64,000 nucleotides of DNA from Virgibacillus doumboii. Lineage in GTDB: Bacteria > Bacillota > Bacilli > Bacillales > Amphibacillaceae. Shown piece after piece: positions 53,104-61,121 of the stretch (position 1 is the first letter of the stretch; each line of letters begins with the position of its first letter). A program made the translations under genes and the position numbers. The notes under the pieces were generated by a model. The model saw only the letters and a list, made by a program, of their open reading frames with translations, did not search any database and had not been told where the DNA came from. The stretch spans positions 2,976,001 through 3,040,000 of the forward strand of contig NZ_CADCWQ010000001.1 of NCBI RefSeq assembly GCF_902806455.1, written 5' to 3'.

Positions 53104-53851
53104 CTGCTTCACCTGCTTTGGCCCAGGTGTACTCCATAGCCGCTTCAATAAATTGAACGATTCTTTTTTCTATGTTAATCATACCAATATTTTCCACATC
53201 ATGATACTGAATGTCCCAAAGCTTTTGTGCCAGTTCCCATTCACCATCATACATTTCATAAACGAGCGCTGACCATCGTTCTGCAAATTTTTGCCCTTCC
53301 GGAGATTCAGGGGATATGCCTTGTTCCAGTGCCTTACGGATATCATTTAATAAATAGGACCATCCACTATTAAGCTCCGTATTCCCACCTAAATTGGACA
53401 TGTTCGCCAATTTTTTTTGTTCTTCCGGTGTTAAATATTTTTTTCTATTATCAAGAATTTCCTTCCAGTTTAAAAATGATTGTTTAAACGTACCGAAAAG
53501 TTCCTCCCAATTTTCATGTCCGCCGAATTCCATAATCTGCATTGCCAATTGGATCGTTCGTTTATTTTTCTCCAGTTCCTGAATCTCGGAAGTTATCATT
53601 TCCAAGCGCATTTCTAATAATTCTTTCGGTGATGCTTGCTGATTATCCATAATCTCCCTGATTTTTTCCAGTTCAAAACCAATCTCTTTCAACGTTAATA
53701 TGTAATGGAGTTTCGCAAATGCTTCTTCATCATAATATCGATGTCCGCCTTCACTGACATATGCAGGCTTTAAAATACTAATTTCATCATAATACCGAAG
53801 TGCCCGGACCGTTGTCCTACTTATCCGTGCCAACTCTCCTATTGAATACAA
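53096..53851 (-). CDS. MerR-family regulator with TipAS-like domain
   Basis: The N-terminus YSIGELARISRTTVRALRYYDEI is a MerR winged helix, followed by a dimerisation helix (EIGFELEKIREIMDNQ) and an antibiotic-binding TipAS-type domain of about 130 residues. I propose a TTG start at 53851: the family starts with [MV]YSIGELA, and GGAGGTGA lies five bases upstream; the upstream ATGs have no site. Length is then 251 residues. A MerR-type promoter (19-bp spacer) stands directly before the gene, so it regulates itself. The downstream gene overlaps it. Confidence 0.88.
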   Translation of the reverse strand: MYSIGELARISRTTVRALRYYDEISILKPAYVSEGGHRYYDEEAFAKLHYILTLKEIGFELEKIREIMDNQQASPKELLEMRLEMITSEIQELEKNKRTIQLAMQIMEFGGHENWEELFGTFKQSFLNWKEILDNRKKYLTPEEQKKLANMSNLGGNTELNSGWSYLLNDIRKALEQGISPESPEGQKFAERWSALVYEMYDGEWELAQKLWDIQYHDVENIGMINIEKRIVQFIEAAMEYTWAKAGEADE

Positions 53852-53883
53852 ACCAGTCACCTCCATGGCCGCTTGGTTTGTAT
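53846..53883 (-). promoter_or_regulatory. 10-bp inverted repeat around the merR ribosome site
   Basis: ATACAAACCA (53846-53855) and TGGTTTGTAT (53874-53883) are exact inverted repeats, 18 bases apart. The loop contains the ribosome site GGAGGTGA and the stem contains the proposed TTG start. In RNA the hairpin could hide the start; in DNA it could be an extra operator. Confidence 0.7.
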
Positions 53884-53912
53884 TATACAATATGACGTTA
53901 CGTAAGATTCAA
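53882..53912 (-). promoter_or_regulatory. MerR-type promoter with 19-bp spacer
   Basis: Minus strand TTGAAT (53907-53912) and TATAAT (53882-53887) are 19 bases apart, the distance typical of promoters that MerR proteins open by twisting DNA. The spacer contains TTACGTAACGT, with inner dyad symmetry, as expected for the MerR binding site. Confidence 0.75.
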
Positions 53913-53956
53913 GGTATTATCTAATTTCATTTAACAGGATATGAAATTCGAAGAGG

Positions 53957-54024
53957 TAAACTTTAGCAACCTTTAGCGTTATTCCCTGATGCTTTAGCGA
54001 TATTGAATCAATCTTTAGCGTTTT
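53957..54024. repeat. Array of CTTTAGCG words with 10- and 21-bp steps
   Basis: CTTTAGC cores lie at 53961, 53971, 53992 and 54013: steps of 10, 21 and 21 bp, equal to one and two helical turns. The same word appears in the array at 52353-52456, so the two arrays bracket the MerR/VC0807 operon. Confidence 0.88.
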
Positions 54025-54026
54025 CC

Positions 54027-54063
54027 AAAAAAAGATTACCCCTCATCCATTCAAAGGGTAATC
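54027..54063 (-). terminator. Terminator overlapping the DUF6933 remnant
   Basis: Minus-strand GATTACCC / GGGTAATC with a fourteen-base loop is followed by TTTTTTT. It includes the stop codon of the DUF6933 remnant. Confidence 0.92.
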
Positions 54064-54390
54064 TCCTTCTCTAATGCACTTTCCATTGCTTTAATCGGAT
54101 AGGTTTCCGGCAATTTCAGCATAACGGTTTTACTATTAAAGCGATTCATCTTATCAATATCCTCAAGCCCGTCTCTAGATTCAACAATATACCTCGTGTC
54201 GAGGATTACTTGATTTAATTGTGCAATAATCGCCCGGTCAGTTGTCGGGCCGTAATTAACCGTGTCACAATTCTCCAGATACGCCTCGACAACTTTTTTG
54301 TCAAATCCATCAGCAAGTAAATTTTCCCTCTTTGGACAATTTCATGTTCAGTTGTTCGGACAGCTTTTTCGTACATTGAACCTGCAACAT
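54051..54390 (-). pseudogene. DUF6933-like gene, frameshifted and internally shortened
   Basis: The start is good (GGAGG then ATG at 54390) and the first residues LQVQCTKKLSEQLNMKLSKE match the beginning of DUF6933 proteins. After about 25 codons the frame hits a stop (KFTC, TGA). In another frame the C-terminal part continues: LADGFDKKVVEAYLENCDTV, then YGPTTDRAIIAQLNQVIL and DIDKMNRFNSKTVMLKLPE to a stop at 54051. Compared with intact relatives of about 170 residues the central part is missing, so there is both a deletion and a frameshift. Function was unknown in any case. Confidence 0.65.
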
Positions 54391-54413
54391 AAAGTTACCG
54401 CCTCCTGACATTA

Positions 54414-55067
54414 TTATTGTTCTTTTGATTTTAATTCAGATTGTTCATCTATATCAGAACCACGTCTATGTTTAAACCGCTTATAAAATACCTCTGCCCG
54501 ATGGAATACCCATTGCAGCGCCAACCCTTGAATTCCAATTCCCATAATAGATATACCGGTTAAAATCCAAATTGAAACCTCATTTTCGATTACAAAAATC
54601 TGATGACCAAAAAATAATAAATAACCGAAAATGACAAACAGTGCATCAAAATAAGTGCTTACAGAGCTTTCCAGATTCCATATAACAATGGAAGCTATAA
54701 CCAGTAATGATACAAATACGGAAAGAATTAATGTCTTGGATTGGAAAGTCAATTTTTCCAAATATGGTGTAATATAGTATTTGGTAATTGTTTTGATCCG
54801 GAACAAATAGATAACACGGACGATTCTGGCAACCTGGAAAAACTGATCAAACGGAATGACAGCGATTAATAAAAATGGGTTTTCTTTAATGAATACCCAC
54901 TTTTCCCTGGCAGTAAAAAACCGGACAACGAAGTCGATAAAAAAGGCTCCCCATACTATCCAGTTAATCGTTGAGTTATAGGTATCTTCCGTCCATAACG
55001 TTATAATTGTTACCATAACGAGCAGGATCATAATCATCTCGTATACTGTTTTCAATATTTTTTGCAT
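54414..55067 (-). CDS. Voltage-sensor-like channel protein without a K+ filter
   Basis: The 217-residue protein has five to six hydrophobic spans. Residues 30-90 look like S2-S4 of an ion channel: WIVWGAFFIDFVVRFFTAREK and then FFQVARIVRVIYLFRIK with arginines at every third position, typical of S4. The expected potassium filter TVGYG is absent; the matching place reads VIFGYLLFFGHQ. It may be a degenerate channel or a sensor with another job. The ATG at 55067 follows GAAGGAA. The C-terminal end is charged. Confidence 0.7.
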   Translation of the reverse strand: MQKILKTVYEMIMILLVMVTIITLWTEDTYNSTINWIVWGAFFIDFVVRFFTAREKWVFIKENPFLLIAVIPFDQFFQVARIVRVIYLFRIKTITKYYITPYLEKLTFQSKTLILSVFVSLLVIASIVIWNLESSVSTYFDALFVIFGYLLFFGHQIFVIENEVSIWILTGISIMGIGIQGLALQWVFHRAEVFYKRFKHRRGSDIDEQSELKSKEQ

Positions 55068-55138
55068 TGGAATTCCTTCTTTAATCATCTCTTACTCTAT
55101 TATATTGAAAAAGCAGAGAAATGTAATCCCTTCACAAC

Positions 55139-55179
55139 GAAAAAATGGAGGCGACCACTCCTGCTTGCGGTCAGCCTCC
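55139..55179 (-). terminator. Terminator after the small GNAT gene
   Basis: Minus-strand GGAGGCTGACC pairs with GGTCGCCTCC (one bulge) around a twelve-base loop, then ATTTTTTC. Confidence 0.9.
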
Positions 55180-55193
55180 ACCTATATAGTATT

Positions 55194-55478
55194 TTAATGT
55201 TCAACGAGCACACCCTGATATTCCGGAGTGTTTTTAATTTTCTTTTCCGCATATGGACATGTCGGATTGATTTGTTTTCCTTCTTCTCTTGCATAATTAA
55301 CAACTTTTTCAACCAGTTTCCCGGCAACACCCTGTCCGCGAAGCTCGTCTGATACATACGTATGGTCGACAGTCAGAACATTGTCACCTGATTGCTTAAA
55401 CGTAATTTCGCCAAGCGGATTTTGTTCGTCCTCTCCAACATAAAATTTATTCTCACCTTTGTTAATCGTTGTCATATA
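55194..55478 (-). CDS. Small GNAT-type N-acetyltransferase (YjdJ/NATD1-like)
   Basis: The 94-residue protein has the compressed GNAT fold of the NATD1 group: DNVLTVDHTYVSDELRGQGVAGKL contains the acetyl-CoA pyrophosphate loop (RGQGVAGK), and NPTCPYAEKKIKNTPEY is the C-terminal signature with its conserved cysteine and YA..K. The ATG at 55478 follows AAAGGAGGC. The targets of these small acetyltransferases are not known. A terminator follows. Confidence 0.9.
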   Translation of the reverse strand, partial: YMTTINKGENKFYVGEDEQNPLGEITFKQSGDNVLTVDHTYVSDELRGQGVAGKLVEKVVNYAREEGKQINPTCPYAEKKIKNTPEYQGVLVEH

Positions 55479-55525
55479 AATTGCCTCCTTTTTATAATCG
55501 CTTTCCCGCTGCACAAAAGATTAAT

Positions 55526-56422
55526 CTATCCAGCTAATGGTATTGTCACAATGATTGCCGCAGCAAAGATAATCATCAAATAATTAACGGAAACCAAAAA
55601 CATTTTGCGCGCCCATTTCAAATCATTCTTGGCAAAAAATCCACTGATTGCCAGTGCCAGATACCCGATATTAAGCACGGTTGCAATCACAACAAACGCT
55701 GTACCAAGTGAAAATAAATAAAACGGAAGTGGCAGCAGACAAGCTATATAAACTACCATTTGACGTTTGGTAACTTCCATACCATGGATTACCGGTAGCA
55801 TGGCAACATTTGCCGCTTTATATTCATCAAATTTCCGGATGGCTATCGCAAATGTGTGCGGCATCTGCCAGAGGAAAATTATGAGTGCCAATACAATTGG
55901 TACAATATGTGATGCTGGTTCCAATGCAGCCCAGCCGATTAGCGGCGTCACTGCACCGGAAATACTGCCGATCACCGTATTCAGGGTGTACCGGCGTTTC
56001 GACCACATTGTATAAGGAACAACATAGGTAAACCATCCGATAAATGTATAAAAGACCGCTTCAAGTGTCGTAAATGATAACAGCATAAAGCCCAATACAG
56101 TTGCTGTTATCCCAATCCATAGTACAGCACGGAGCGGAATAGTCCCCGTAACCGTCGGACGTGATTTGGTCCTGTCCATTACGGTATCAATATCGACATC
56201 ATACCAGTTGTTGATGACAAGTGCTCCCGCCATTACCAGCGAACTTCCAATTATCGTATATAAAAACGTATCTATATGCGCTGTAAAAGATGACTCTGTA
56301 AAATATAAGGCCAGCCAAAAACCCGCAAATACAGGTACGGCATTGGCGATCAAAACGATTAGTTTAAATAAAGACTTCAAATCAGTCAGAAGTGATGCTT
56401 TGTCCGAAGCGTTGTTGTCCAT
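55526..56422 (-). CDS. ctaB: Protoheme IX farnesyltransferase (heme O synthase)
   Basis: This UbiA-type prenyltransferase of 298 residues has about eight spans. NNWYDVDIDTVMDRTKSRPT is the first Asp-rich farnesyl diphosphate site and FDEYKAANVAMLPVIHGMEV belongs to the second. It adds a farnesyl group to heme B, giving heme O for cytochrome oxidases. In Bacillus ctaB is normally next to ctaA and the cytochrome caa3 genes; here none of these is in the window, so this is a separate copy (ctaB2-like) or rearranged locus. Confidence 0.95.
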   Translation of the reverse strand: MDNNASDKASLLTDLKSLFKLIVLIANAVPVFAGFWLALYFTESSFTAHIDTFLYTIIGSSLVMAGALVINNWYDVDIDTVMDRTKSRPTVTGTIPLRAVLWIGITATVLGFMLLSFTTLEAVFYTFIGWFTYVVPYTMWSKRRYTLNTVIGSISGAVTPLIGWAALEPASHIVPIVLALIIFLWQMPHTFAIAIRKFDEYKAANVAMLPVIHGMEVTKRQMVVYIACLLPLPFYLFSLGTAFVVIATVLNIGYLALAISGFFAKNDLKWARKMFLVSVNYLMIIFAAAIIVTIPLAG

Positions 56423-56437
56423 TCCAATTCATCCTCG

Positions 56438-56526
56438 TTAGAAAACTTGGCTTATCGCCAAGCCTTAATGGCGAAAGCCTTAGTAGCACTTATGCAGTAA
56501 GAAAGTAATTATACTTTATTAACTGC
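56438..56526 (+). repeat. 89-nt three-hairpin repeat element, copy 2
   Basis: The copy matches 14936-15024 over its full length, with a few substitutions (for example GCCAAGCC versus GCCAAGCT). It begins TTAGAAAACTTGGC, has GCCAAG, GGCGAAAGCC, then GCAGTAAGAAAGTA with a distal TACTTTATTAACTGC. It lies just upstream of ctaB, in the region of its promoter. Confidence 0.8.
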
Positions 56527-56633
56527 AAAAAAATCTTCTTTTATTATTGTAATAGTTTATAGACAAATTTGTAAGTAGAATGAATTGGAAAAGCGAAGCA
56601 GGCCCTGTTTTAATTTTACACCTTATTTAAAAG

Positions 56634-57011
56634 CTAAACCGGCTTCAATGTTTCTTCATCAAAAAATACATTGCGACACGCAAATTCTCTCGGAGCAGAT
56701 ATGATTCTTTTTACACGTGCGATACTCCCGTTCTCCACACCTGGCGTGTATGGTTTGTCCAATTTCAATTTTGCTGAAAAAACCCAATTATATAATGTTG
56801 CACCCTGTTTCCGATTGCTGACATACTCCGCGACTGCAGCAACTATAGTCAATTTTTCCCGATCTTCCAGGCTGAGTGCATCTATCTCCCGCTCATCAAA
56901 ATCCAACCCCTCAAAATGTTTTTGGTAATCAGAAGAATACAAATCAATTAATAGATTGGTTAATGCAAAATTAAAATCAGTTGCTTGTATCAAACGGTAA
57001 ACTCTTTCCAT
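56634..57011 (-). CDS. Partner of the nucleotidyltransferase gene, unknown
   Basis: The 125-residue protein is mostly helical (RVYRLIQATDFNFALTNLLI, LSLEDREKLTIVAAVAEYVS) with a C-terminal basic strand region (IARVKRIISAPREFACRNVF). I do not recognise the family. Its gene overlaps the end of the DUF6036-type nucleotidyltransferase by 22 bases, so the two products are probably made together, and it is the second of the pair. The arrangement resembles two-gene toxin-antitoxin modules of nucleotidyltransferase type, though no HEPN motif (RxxxxH) is present. Confidence 0.65.
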   Translation of the reverse strand: MERVYRLIQATDFNFALTNLLIDLYSSDYQKHFEGLDFDEREIDALSLEDREKLTIVAAVAEYVSNRKQGATLYNWVFSAKLKLDKPYTPGVENGSIARVKRIISAPREFACRNVFFDEETLKPV

Positions 57012-57550
57012 GATTTACCCAGATCCTTTCCAACATAGTTCAGGAACATTTTTTGTCGATCACGCAGGAATTTCCTGCCGAAATACGTATCAAAAACATC
57101 CAGTACCTGCTCAAGTGTTTCAAGTCCGAGGAATTCTATTAAGTACTCCACATCAGCAAAGTCCTTGAATGGCTCCGCTCTCGATGACATTATTTTCATC
57201 GCCAGCATCTGCTCCGGACTGGGGGCGAAGACTTTGAGGTGATTGTACGTATATAATTCTTTCAAATTCTCTTTTTTAACATATTTCAGTGGTTCCCTAA
57301 TATCCTGATTAATCCAGTCTTCAGCTAATCCATATGTTTCAGCGATGTCAGTCAATATAGTTTTAATCTGCGGGGAAGTTTCAAATATTGCATCAATATC
57401 TTTTGTTGCCGGTCTAACATCGTAGCAGGCCATCATTACCGTACCGCCATATATGCTTAATGACAAGTTGAGCATATTTTCTCTGAGTCTTTCATCAAGT
57501 ACATCCAAAATTTCCAAAAATAATTCATTTGTTATTTTTCCCGCACTCAT
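56990..57550 (-). CDS. DUF6036-type nucleotidyltransferase family protein
   Basis: The 186-residue protein has LSIYGGTVMMACYDVRPATKDIDAIF: the GG, conserved R, and D-I-D of the nucleotidyltransferase fold, as in DUF6036 and AbiEii-like proteins. The part EQMLAMKIMSSRAEPFKDFADVEYLIE is the helical half. The start at 57550 follows AAGGATGTG; upstream codons have no ribosome site. It overlaps the following gene by 22 bases. Proteins of this kind are often toxins that modify tRNA, or parts of phage defence modules. Confidence 0.8.
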   Translation of the reverse strand: MSAGKITNELFLEILDVLDERLRENMLNLSLSIYGGTVMMACYDVRPATKDIDAIFETSPQIKTILTDIAETYGLAEDWINQDIREPLKYVKKENLKELYTYNHLKVFAPSPEQMLAMKIMSSRAEPFKDFADVEYLIEFLGLETLEQVLDVFDTYFGRKFLRDRQKMFLNYVGKDLGKSWKEFTV

Positions 57551-57662
57551 CCAGACACATCCTTTATCACTAATCGTACAAGATCTTTGCGATATCCTTA
57601 CTCCCATTATAACAATAATAATCAGACATAGCATTTATGATGAGGGTAAATAACTCCTTGCG

Positions 57663-59063
57663 TTAGGCATGTTTCTGCAAATTAATACACAACTGCTGAT
57701 AGGCTTCTGATTCGTGTTTTTTGCCCATTTCACGGTAGATTTTGGATAACCATTGCAAAGGCTTTGGCTGCGTTGGCTTCAATTCCATTTCCCAGCTGAA
57801 GCAGTCAATCGCTTTATCCAGCTGCCCGAATTCATAAAACAACTCGCCAAGTGTCTGCATCTGGTCCAGGTCGTCACTCAGTTTATCCATGGTATCTATT
57901 TTTCTAATCAACTGTTGCGCTTCAGGTGATTTTTTGAAAGGTTCAAGCCATTGGTTGACGTACGCCGGCTCGTGCGTTTTTAGTAAGGAAGTAACAAATT
58001 TATAGAGAAGTGCTTTTGCCTTTTCGGGGTATTCATCAATAATTGGACTTAGCAATGCAGTAAGCGAGTCCGGATTAAGCCAACCGGCATCCGTATCTAA
58101 CTGTTCCAGTACATTACCAAGGGTGGAAACTTGTGCTTTACTGAGGGTGAGCTTATTTTGACGCATCATGTGTGATACGTTTTCAATTTTGTGGGAGTTC
58201 ACATAGATGTTAAACAAATCCTGTTTAAGTGGAGGAAATGATGATAACCGGGAATCCAGCTTCTCCAGTATGCTTACTTTATCATCATCAGTTACATGCT
58301 GCTCCAGTATGCTGATAAGGGAAATGTAATAATCCTCTGCAGGTGTCTGTGTTAGTTTGTAGCAATACAAGGCAATTAAATCTATCCAACGGGAGTCTTT
58401 TTCGAGTAGTTCTTTCAATTGATTAAAGGATTGATCGCTATCCTTCCGTGCATAGAGGATTTTTTCGGCAAAAATCGGATCTTTTTCGAACAAGTCCTCG
58501 GACTTCTCTTTATACAGGTTGGCATAGTTCTGGAACATTGAATCGCCGGAAAGCTCTTTTACCAAACTGTGATTCGGAGCAAAACCCATTAATATACGGA
58601 TAATCCGATAGCCCAGAAAGCCCTGTCCATTACGGCGGTACACATAAAAGATTGATTTTATTTCATGAAATAATGTTTTTTTCGGGATAAACGATTCAAA
58701 GAAGGTTAGGATAAATGCTTTTTCCTGGGGAGTATAATGCTTTTCCAGCATTTTCAATAATGGCTTGAAACTGACAATTTTGCAGGGGTGATTCTCGGAA
58801 AGCAGTGTGTTAATGAACGGATGTGGTGCGTCAAAAACCTGGCCTTGTTTAAAAGCGTGCGCAATATATGAACGTCGTCTTATTCGTTTTGCTTTTGCTG
58901 CAGTAAGGAATTGATTTTTGTAAAAAAACAAATAGTACAGTTCGTTATTTTCACTTATCACTTCGATAAATTTACCCTGACGATAAAACGCAACACGTTC
59001 TGCCTGGAGGCGGATTGGTTTTTGTTGTTGGTCAAATAGTAAAAAATGATTTTGATCCATCAT
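57663..59063 (-). CDS. TPR-containing protein of unknown function
   Basis: The 466-residue protein has no signal peptide or span. Its first 60 residues (FLLFDQQQKPIRLQAERVAF, ELYYLFFYKNQFLTAAKAKR) form a small beta domain, and the rest is helical with TPR-like hairpins. The last clear one is LGELFYEFGQLDKAIDCFSWEMELKP followed by LQWLSKIYREMGKKHESEAY. Similar Bacillus proteins are uncharacterised. It is a single gene with GGGGAG as ribosome site; the second of two neighbouring ATGs is equally likely. Confidence 0.75.
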   Translation of the reverse strand: MMDQNHFLLFDQQQKPIRLQAERVAFYRQGKFIEVISENNELYYLFFYKNQFLTAAKAKRIRRRSYIAHAFKQGQVFDAPHPFINTLLSENHPCKIVSFKPLLKMLEKHYTPQEKAFILTFFESFIPKKTLFHEIKSIFYVYRRNGQGFLGYRIIRILMGFAPNHSLVKELSGDSMFQNYANLYKEKSEDLFEKDPIFAEKILYARKDSDQSFNQLKELLEKDSRWIDLIALYCYKLTQTPAEDYYISLISILEQHVTDDDKVSILEKLDSRLSSFPPLKQDLFNIYVNSHKIENVSHMMRQNKLTLSKAQVSTLGNVLEQLDTDAGWLNPDSLTALLSPIIDEYPEKAKALLYKFVTSLLKTHEPAYVNQWLEPFKKSPEAQQLIRKIDTMDKLSDDLDQMQTLGELFYEFGQLDKAIDCFSWEMELKPTQPKPLQWLSKIYREMGKKHESEAYQQLCINLQKHA

Positions 59064-59157
59064 AATCTCTCCCCTTAGCTTTTTTTACAACTATAACATA
59101 AATGAACGTAATAACTCACATTCAGTATAAAGGTGTATACACTTGGGCTCAGCTGAT

Positions 59158-59736
59158 TTATGAAGAAAAGACCATTTTCAAATCCACAGTCAATCCACTA
59201 AGCGTAGATGCTGTAACATGATCCTCTTCTGCGTATAAATTCGGTCGGCCATATCGCTGATTTTTTTGAAGCGTGAAAACACTAATAATTTTTTCCTGGG
59301 GCTCGACAATCCAGTATTCTTTAACACCAGCCTGCTCATATTTATTAAATTTTTCAATCTTATCTTTTCGGGCAGTTGCAGGAGAAACGATCTCGATTAT
59401 CATATCCGGACTGCCTATGCAACCACGGTCATCAAGTTTTGCTTTATCACAGATGATACTAATATCAGGTTCAAATACGTTATGGCTGTCCTTTTCATTC
59501 TCAATATCTTTCTCAAGGTCCAATACAACATGAAATGGTGCCGGGTAAACCTCGCATTCTTTTCCGACTAGAAAATTCGCAATTTGTCGGTGCAACTCTG
59601 ATAGTGTTTTTTGATGAATCCTTGAAGGAGCGGCTTGCAAATAAGGAATTCCATCAAAAAGTTCCACTCTCTTATCCTCTGACCAGGCTAAATAATCAGC
59701 ATACGTATATATCCGTTCTCCTTTTGGTAATGACAC
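59158..59736 (-). CDS. Uma2 family endonuclease (DUF820)
   Basis: The 192-residue protein is a PD-(D/E)XK fold member. The catalytic elements are VFEPDISIICDKAKLDDRGC, with the Asp, and PDMIIEIVSPATARKDKIEKFNKYEQAGVKEYWIVEP, read in pieces, with E-x-V-S and K. Uma2 proteins are common in Bacillaceae and cyanobacteria; their natural function is not settled. The gene stands alone. Confidence 0.88.
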   Translation of the reverse strand: MSLPKGERIYTYADYLAWSEDKRVELFDGIPYLQAAPSRIHQKTLSELHRQIANFLVGKECEVYPAPFHVVLDLEKDIENEKDSHNVFEPDISIICDKAKLDDRGCIGSPDMIIEIVSPATARKDKIEKFNKYEQAGVKEYWIVEPQEKIISVFTLQKNQRYGRPNLYAEEDHVTASTLSGLTVDLKMVFSS

Positions 59737-59816
59737 TCAAATCACCCCACAGACTCCAAAGAATTATTATTCTCATTATATCACTTTTTAATGAGACATG
59801 GGGAAAGGCTGTCTCA

Positions 59817-60563
59817 CTAATATATATTCAGTGATTCCACAAGAAATGCTTTCTTAAAACCCGATCTTTTGTTAATTCTTTCAGCCCATTCCTCGATAGT
59901 CACCAAAGGTTCTTCTTTAAATAACCCCTCACTTGTACTTAGATAGCTCTTCCAATTGTTGAATTCCCAATGGGCAATTTCGTCTTTATATGGTATTCTG
60001 CATTCCAAAAGAGGGTGAGACTTAATTTTATTCTGAGAGTATTCAGCAGCTTTCAGGAAATCGGACATATCAATTGGTTCCGTATCGTACGTCTGACTGG
60101 AGACTTTTCCATTCGGTCGATGGTACAAAATTTCTACTTCTCTGCTTCCCGGACACACCTGAATTTCTGCAGCTGGAAAATAGCCACCTAACTTTTCATT
60201 TGTATAATTTTCACTTTCTGCATCTATTAAAATAGGCTGCAGCCACTGATCCCCCAAATCACACAAAAACCGTTTTCCCTGTTCATCTACAGCTATCACC
60301 GCCACGTGTGCATCCTCCGTTTGCAAATCATGCCCAATGGGATAAGCCTGTATCCCATCTTTCGTAAATTCATCATGGAGCCATATAGCTAAGTCAAAGC
60401 AATTGCCCGAAACACCATACTTGCTTCGATGCGCTTTCATTAAGGACACATCCCTTTGCCTCTTACCGCTCGAATTATGATAAATCCATACGTTCGTTAA
60501 TGTATCCATTGGAAAGTCATCAAATTTTCTCCAAGTGAAAAGTATCGATTCCGGCGCTTTCAT
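59817..60563 (-). CDS. Putative Cys-His-Asp enzyme (NAT/transglutaminase-like fold)
   Basis: I do not know this family by name. The protein of 248 residues has YGVSGNCFDLAIWLHDEF with a cysteine at the start of a helix, DAHVAVIAVDEQGKRFLCDLG with a histidine and then an aspartate. This order is the catalytic triad of arylamine N-acetyltransferases and transglutaminase-like enzymes. There is no signal peptide. It is 22 bases downstream of a GNAT gene, so the three genes 59817-61592 may be one operon. Confidence 0.55.
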   Translation of the reverse strand: MKAPESILFTWRKFDDFPMDTLTNVWIYHNSSGKRQRDVSLMKAHRSKYGVSGNCFDLAIWLHDEFTKDGIQAYPIGHDLQTEDAHVAVIAVDEQGKRFLCDLGDQWLQPILIDAESENYTNEKLGGYFPAAEIQVCPGSREVEILYHRPNGKVSSQTYDTEPIDMSDFLKAAEYSQNKIKSHPLLECRIPYKDEIAHWEFNNWKSYLSTSEGLFKEEPLVTIEEWAERINKRSGFKKAFLVESLNIY

Positions 60564-60584
60564 TACGTCACCCGCTTTGGTCTA

Positions 60585-61118
60585 TTATCTTCTAAACGCA
60601 CTCTGCAGAATTCCCATATGTATAATGTCATGCCATTCACCATTTCTGAATAAGCTTTGCCGTGATTTGCCTTCATGCTGAAAGCCAATTTTTTCATAGA
60701 GTTTGATTGCTCTTTCATTAAATGAAAATACGCTTAACGATAGCCGGTGCAAATTCATTTCAAGAAAGGCATACTCCAACAACAGATTCATTGCTTCTTT
60801 TCCGTATCCTTTTCCCCAATAATCCCGTTCGCCAATATCGATAATGCATTCCGCGTTACGATTTTTATAGTCTATATTAATGAGCGAGGTGATCCCGATT
60901 GGTTTCTCTGTTTCTTTTTCCTGAATGACATAACACTTGGAGGACTGACTTCCGATAATCGTATTTGTTACAAACACTGTTGTCGACTCAAGTGAATGCA
61001 TGTCCAAAAAAGGATTGGTTGACTGCATAACCTCCATGTCGTTTCTCCATTTATGATAGAGTTCAACATCATCGGAGATCATTTTTCTTAACTTAATCCT
61101 GGACGATTCAAAAAGCAC
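60585..61118 (-). CDS. GNAT acetyltransferase, RimJ/RimL type
   Basis: The 177-residue protein has the RimJ/L layout: IKLRKMISDDVELYHKWRND, then GITSLINIDYKNRNAECIIDI, YWGKGYGKEAMNLLLEYAFL with the acetyl-CoA loop, and HRLSLSVFSFNERAIKLYEK. Such enzymes acetylate protein N-termini or antibiotics and other amines. It ends just before the Cys-His-Asp protein and starts three bases after another GNAT gene, pointing to one transcript. Confidence 0.9.
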   Translation of the reverse strand: MLFESSRIKLRKMISDDVELYHKWRNDMEVMQSTNPFLDMHSLESTTVFVTNTIIGSQSSKCYVIQEKETEKPIGITSLINIDYKNRNAECIIDIGERDYWGKGYGKEAMNLLLEYAFLEMNLHRLSLSVFSFNERAIKLYEKIGFQHEGKSRQSLFRNGEWHDIIHMGILQSAFRR

Positions 61119-61121
61119 TAT

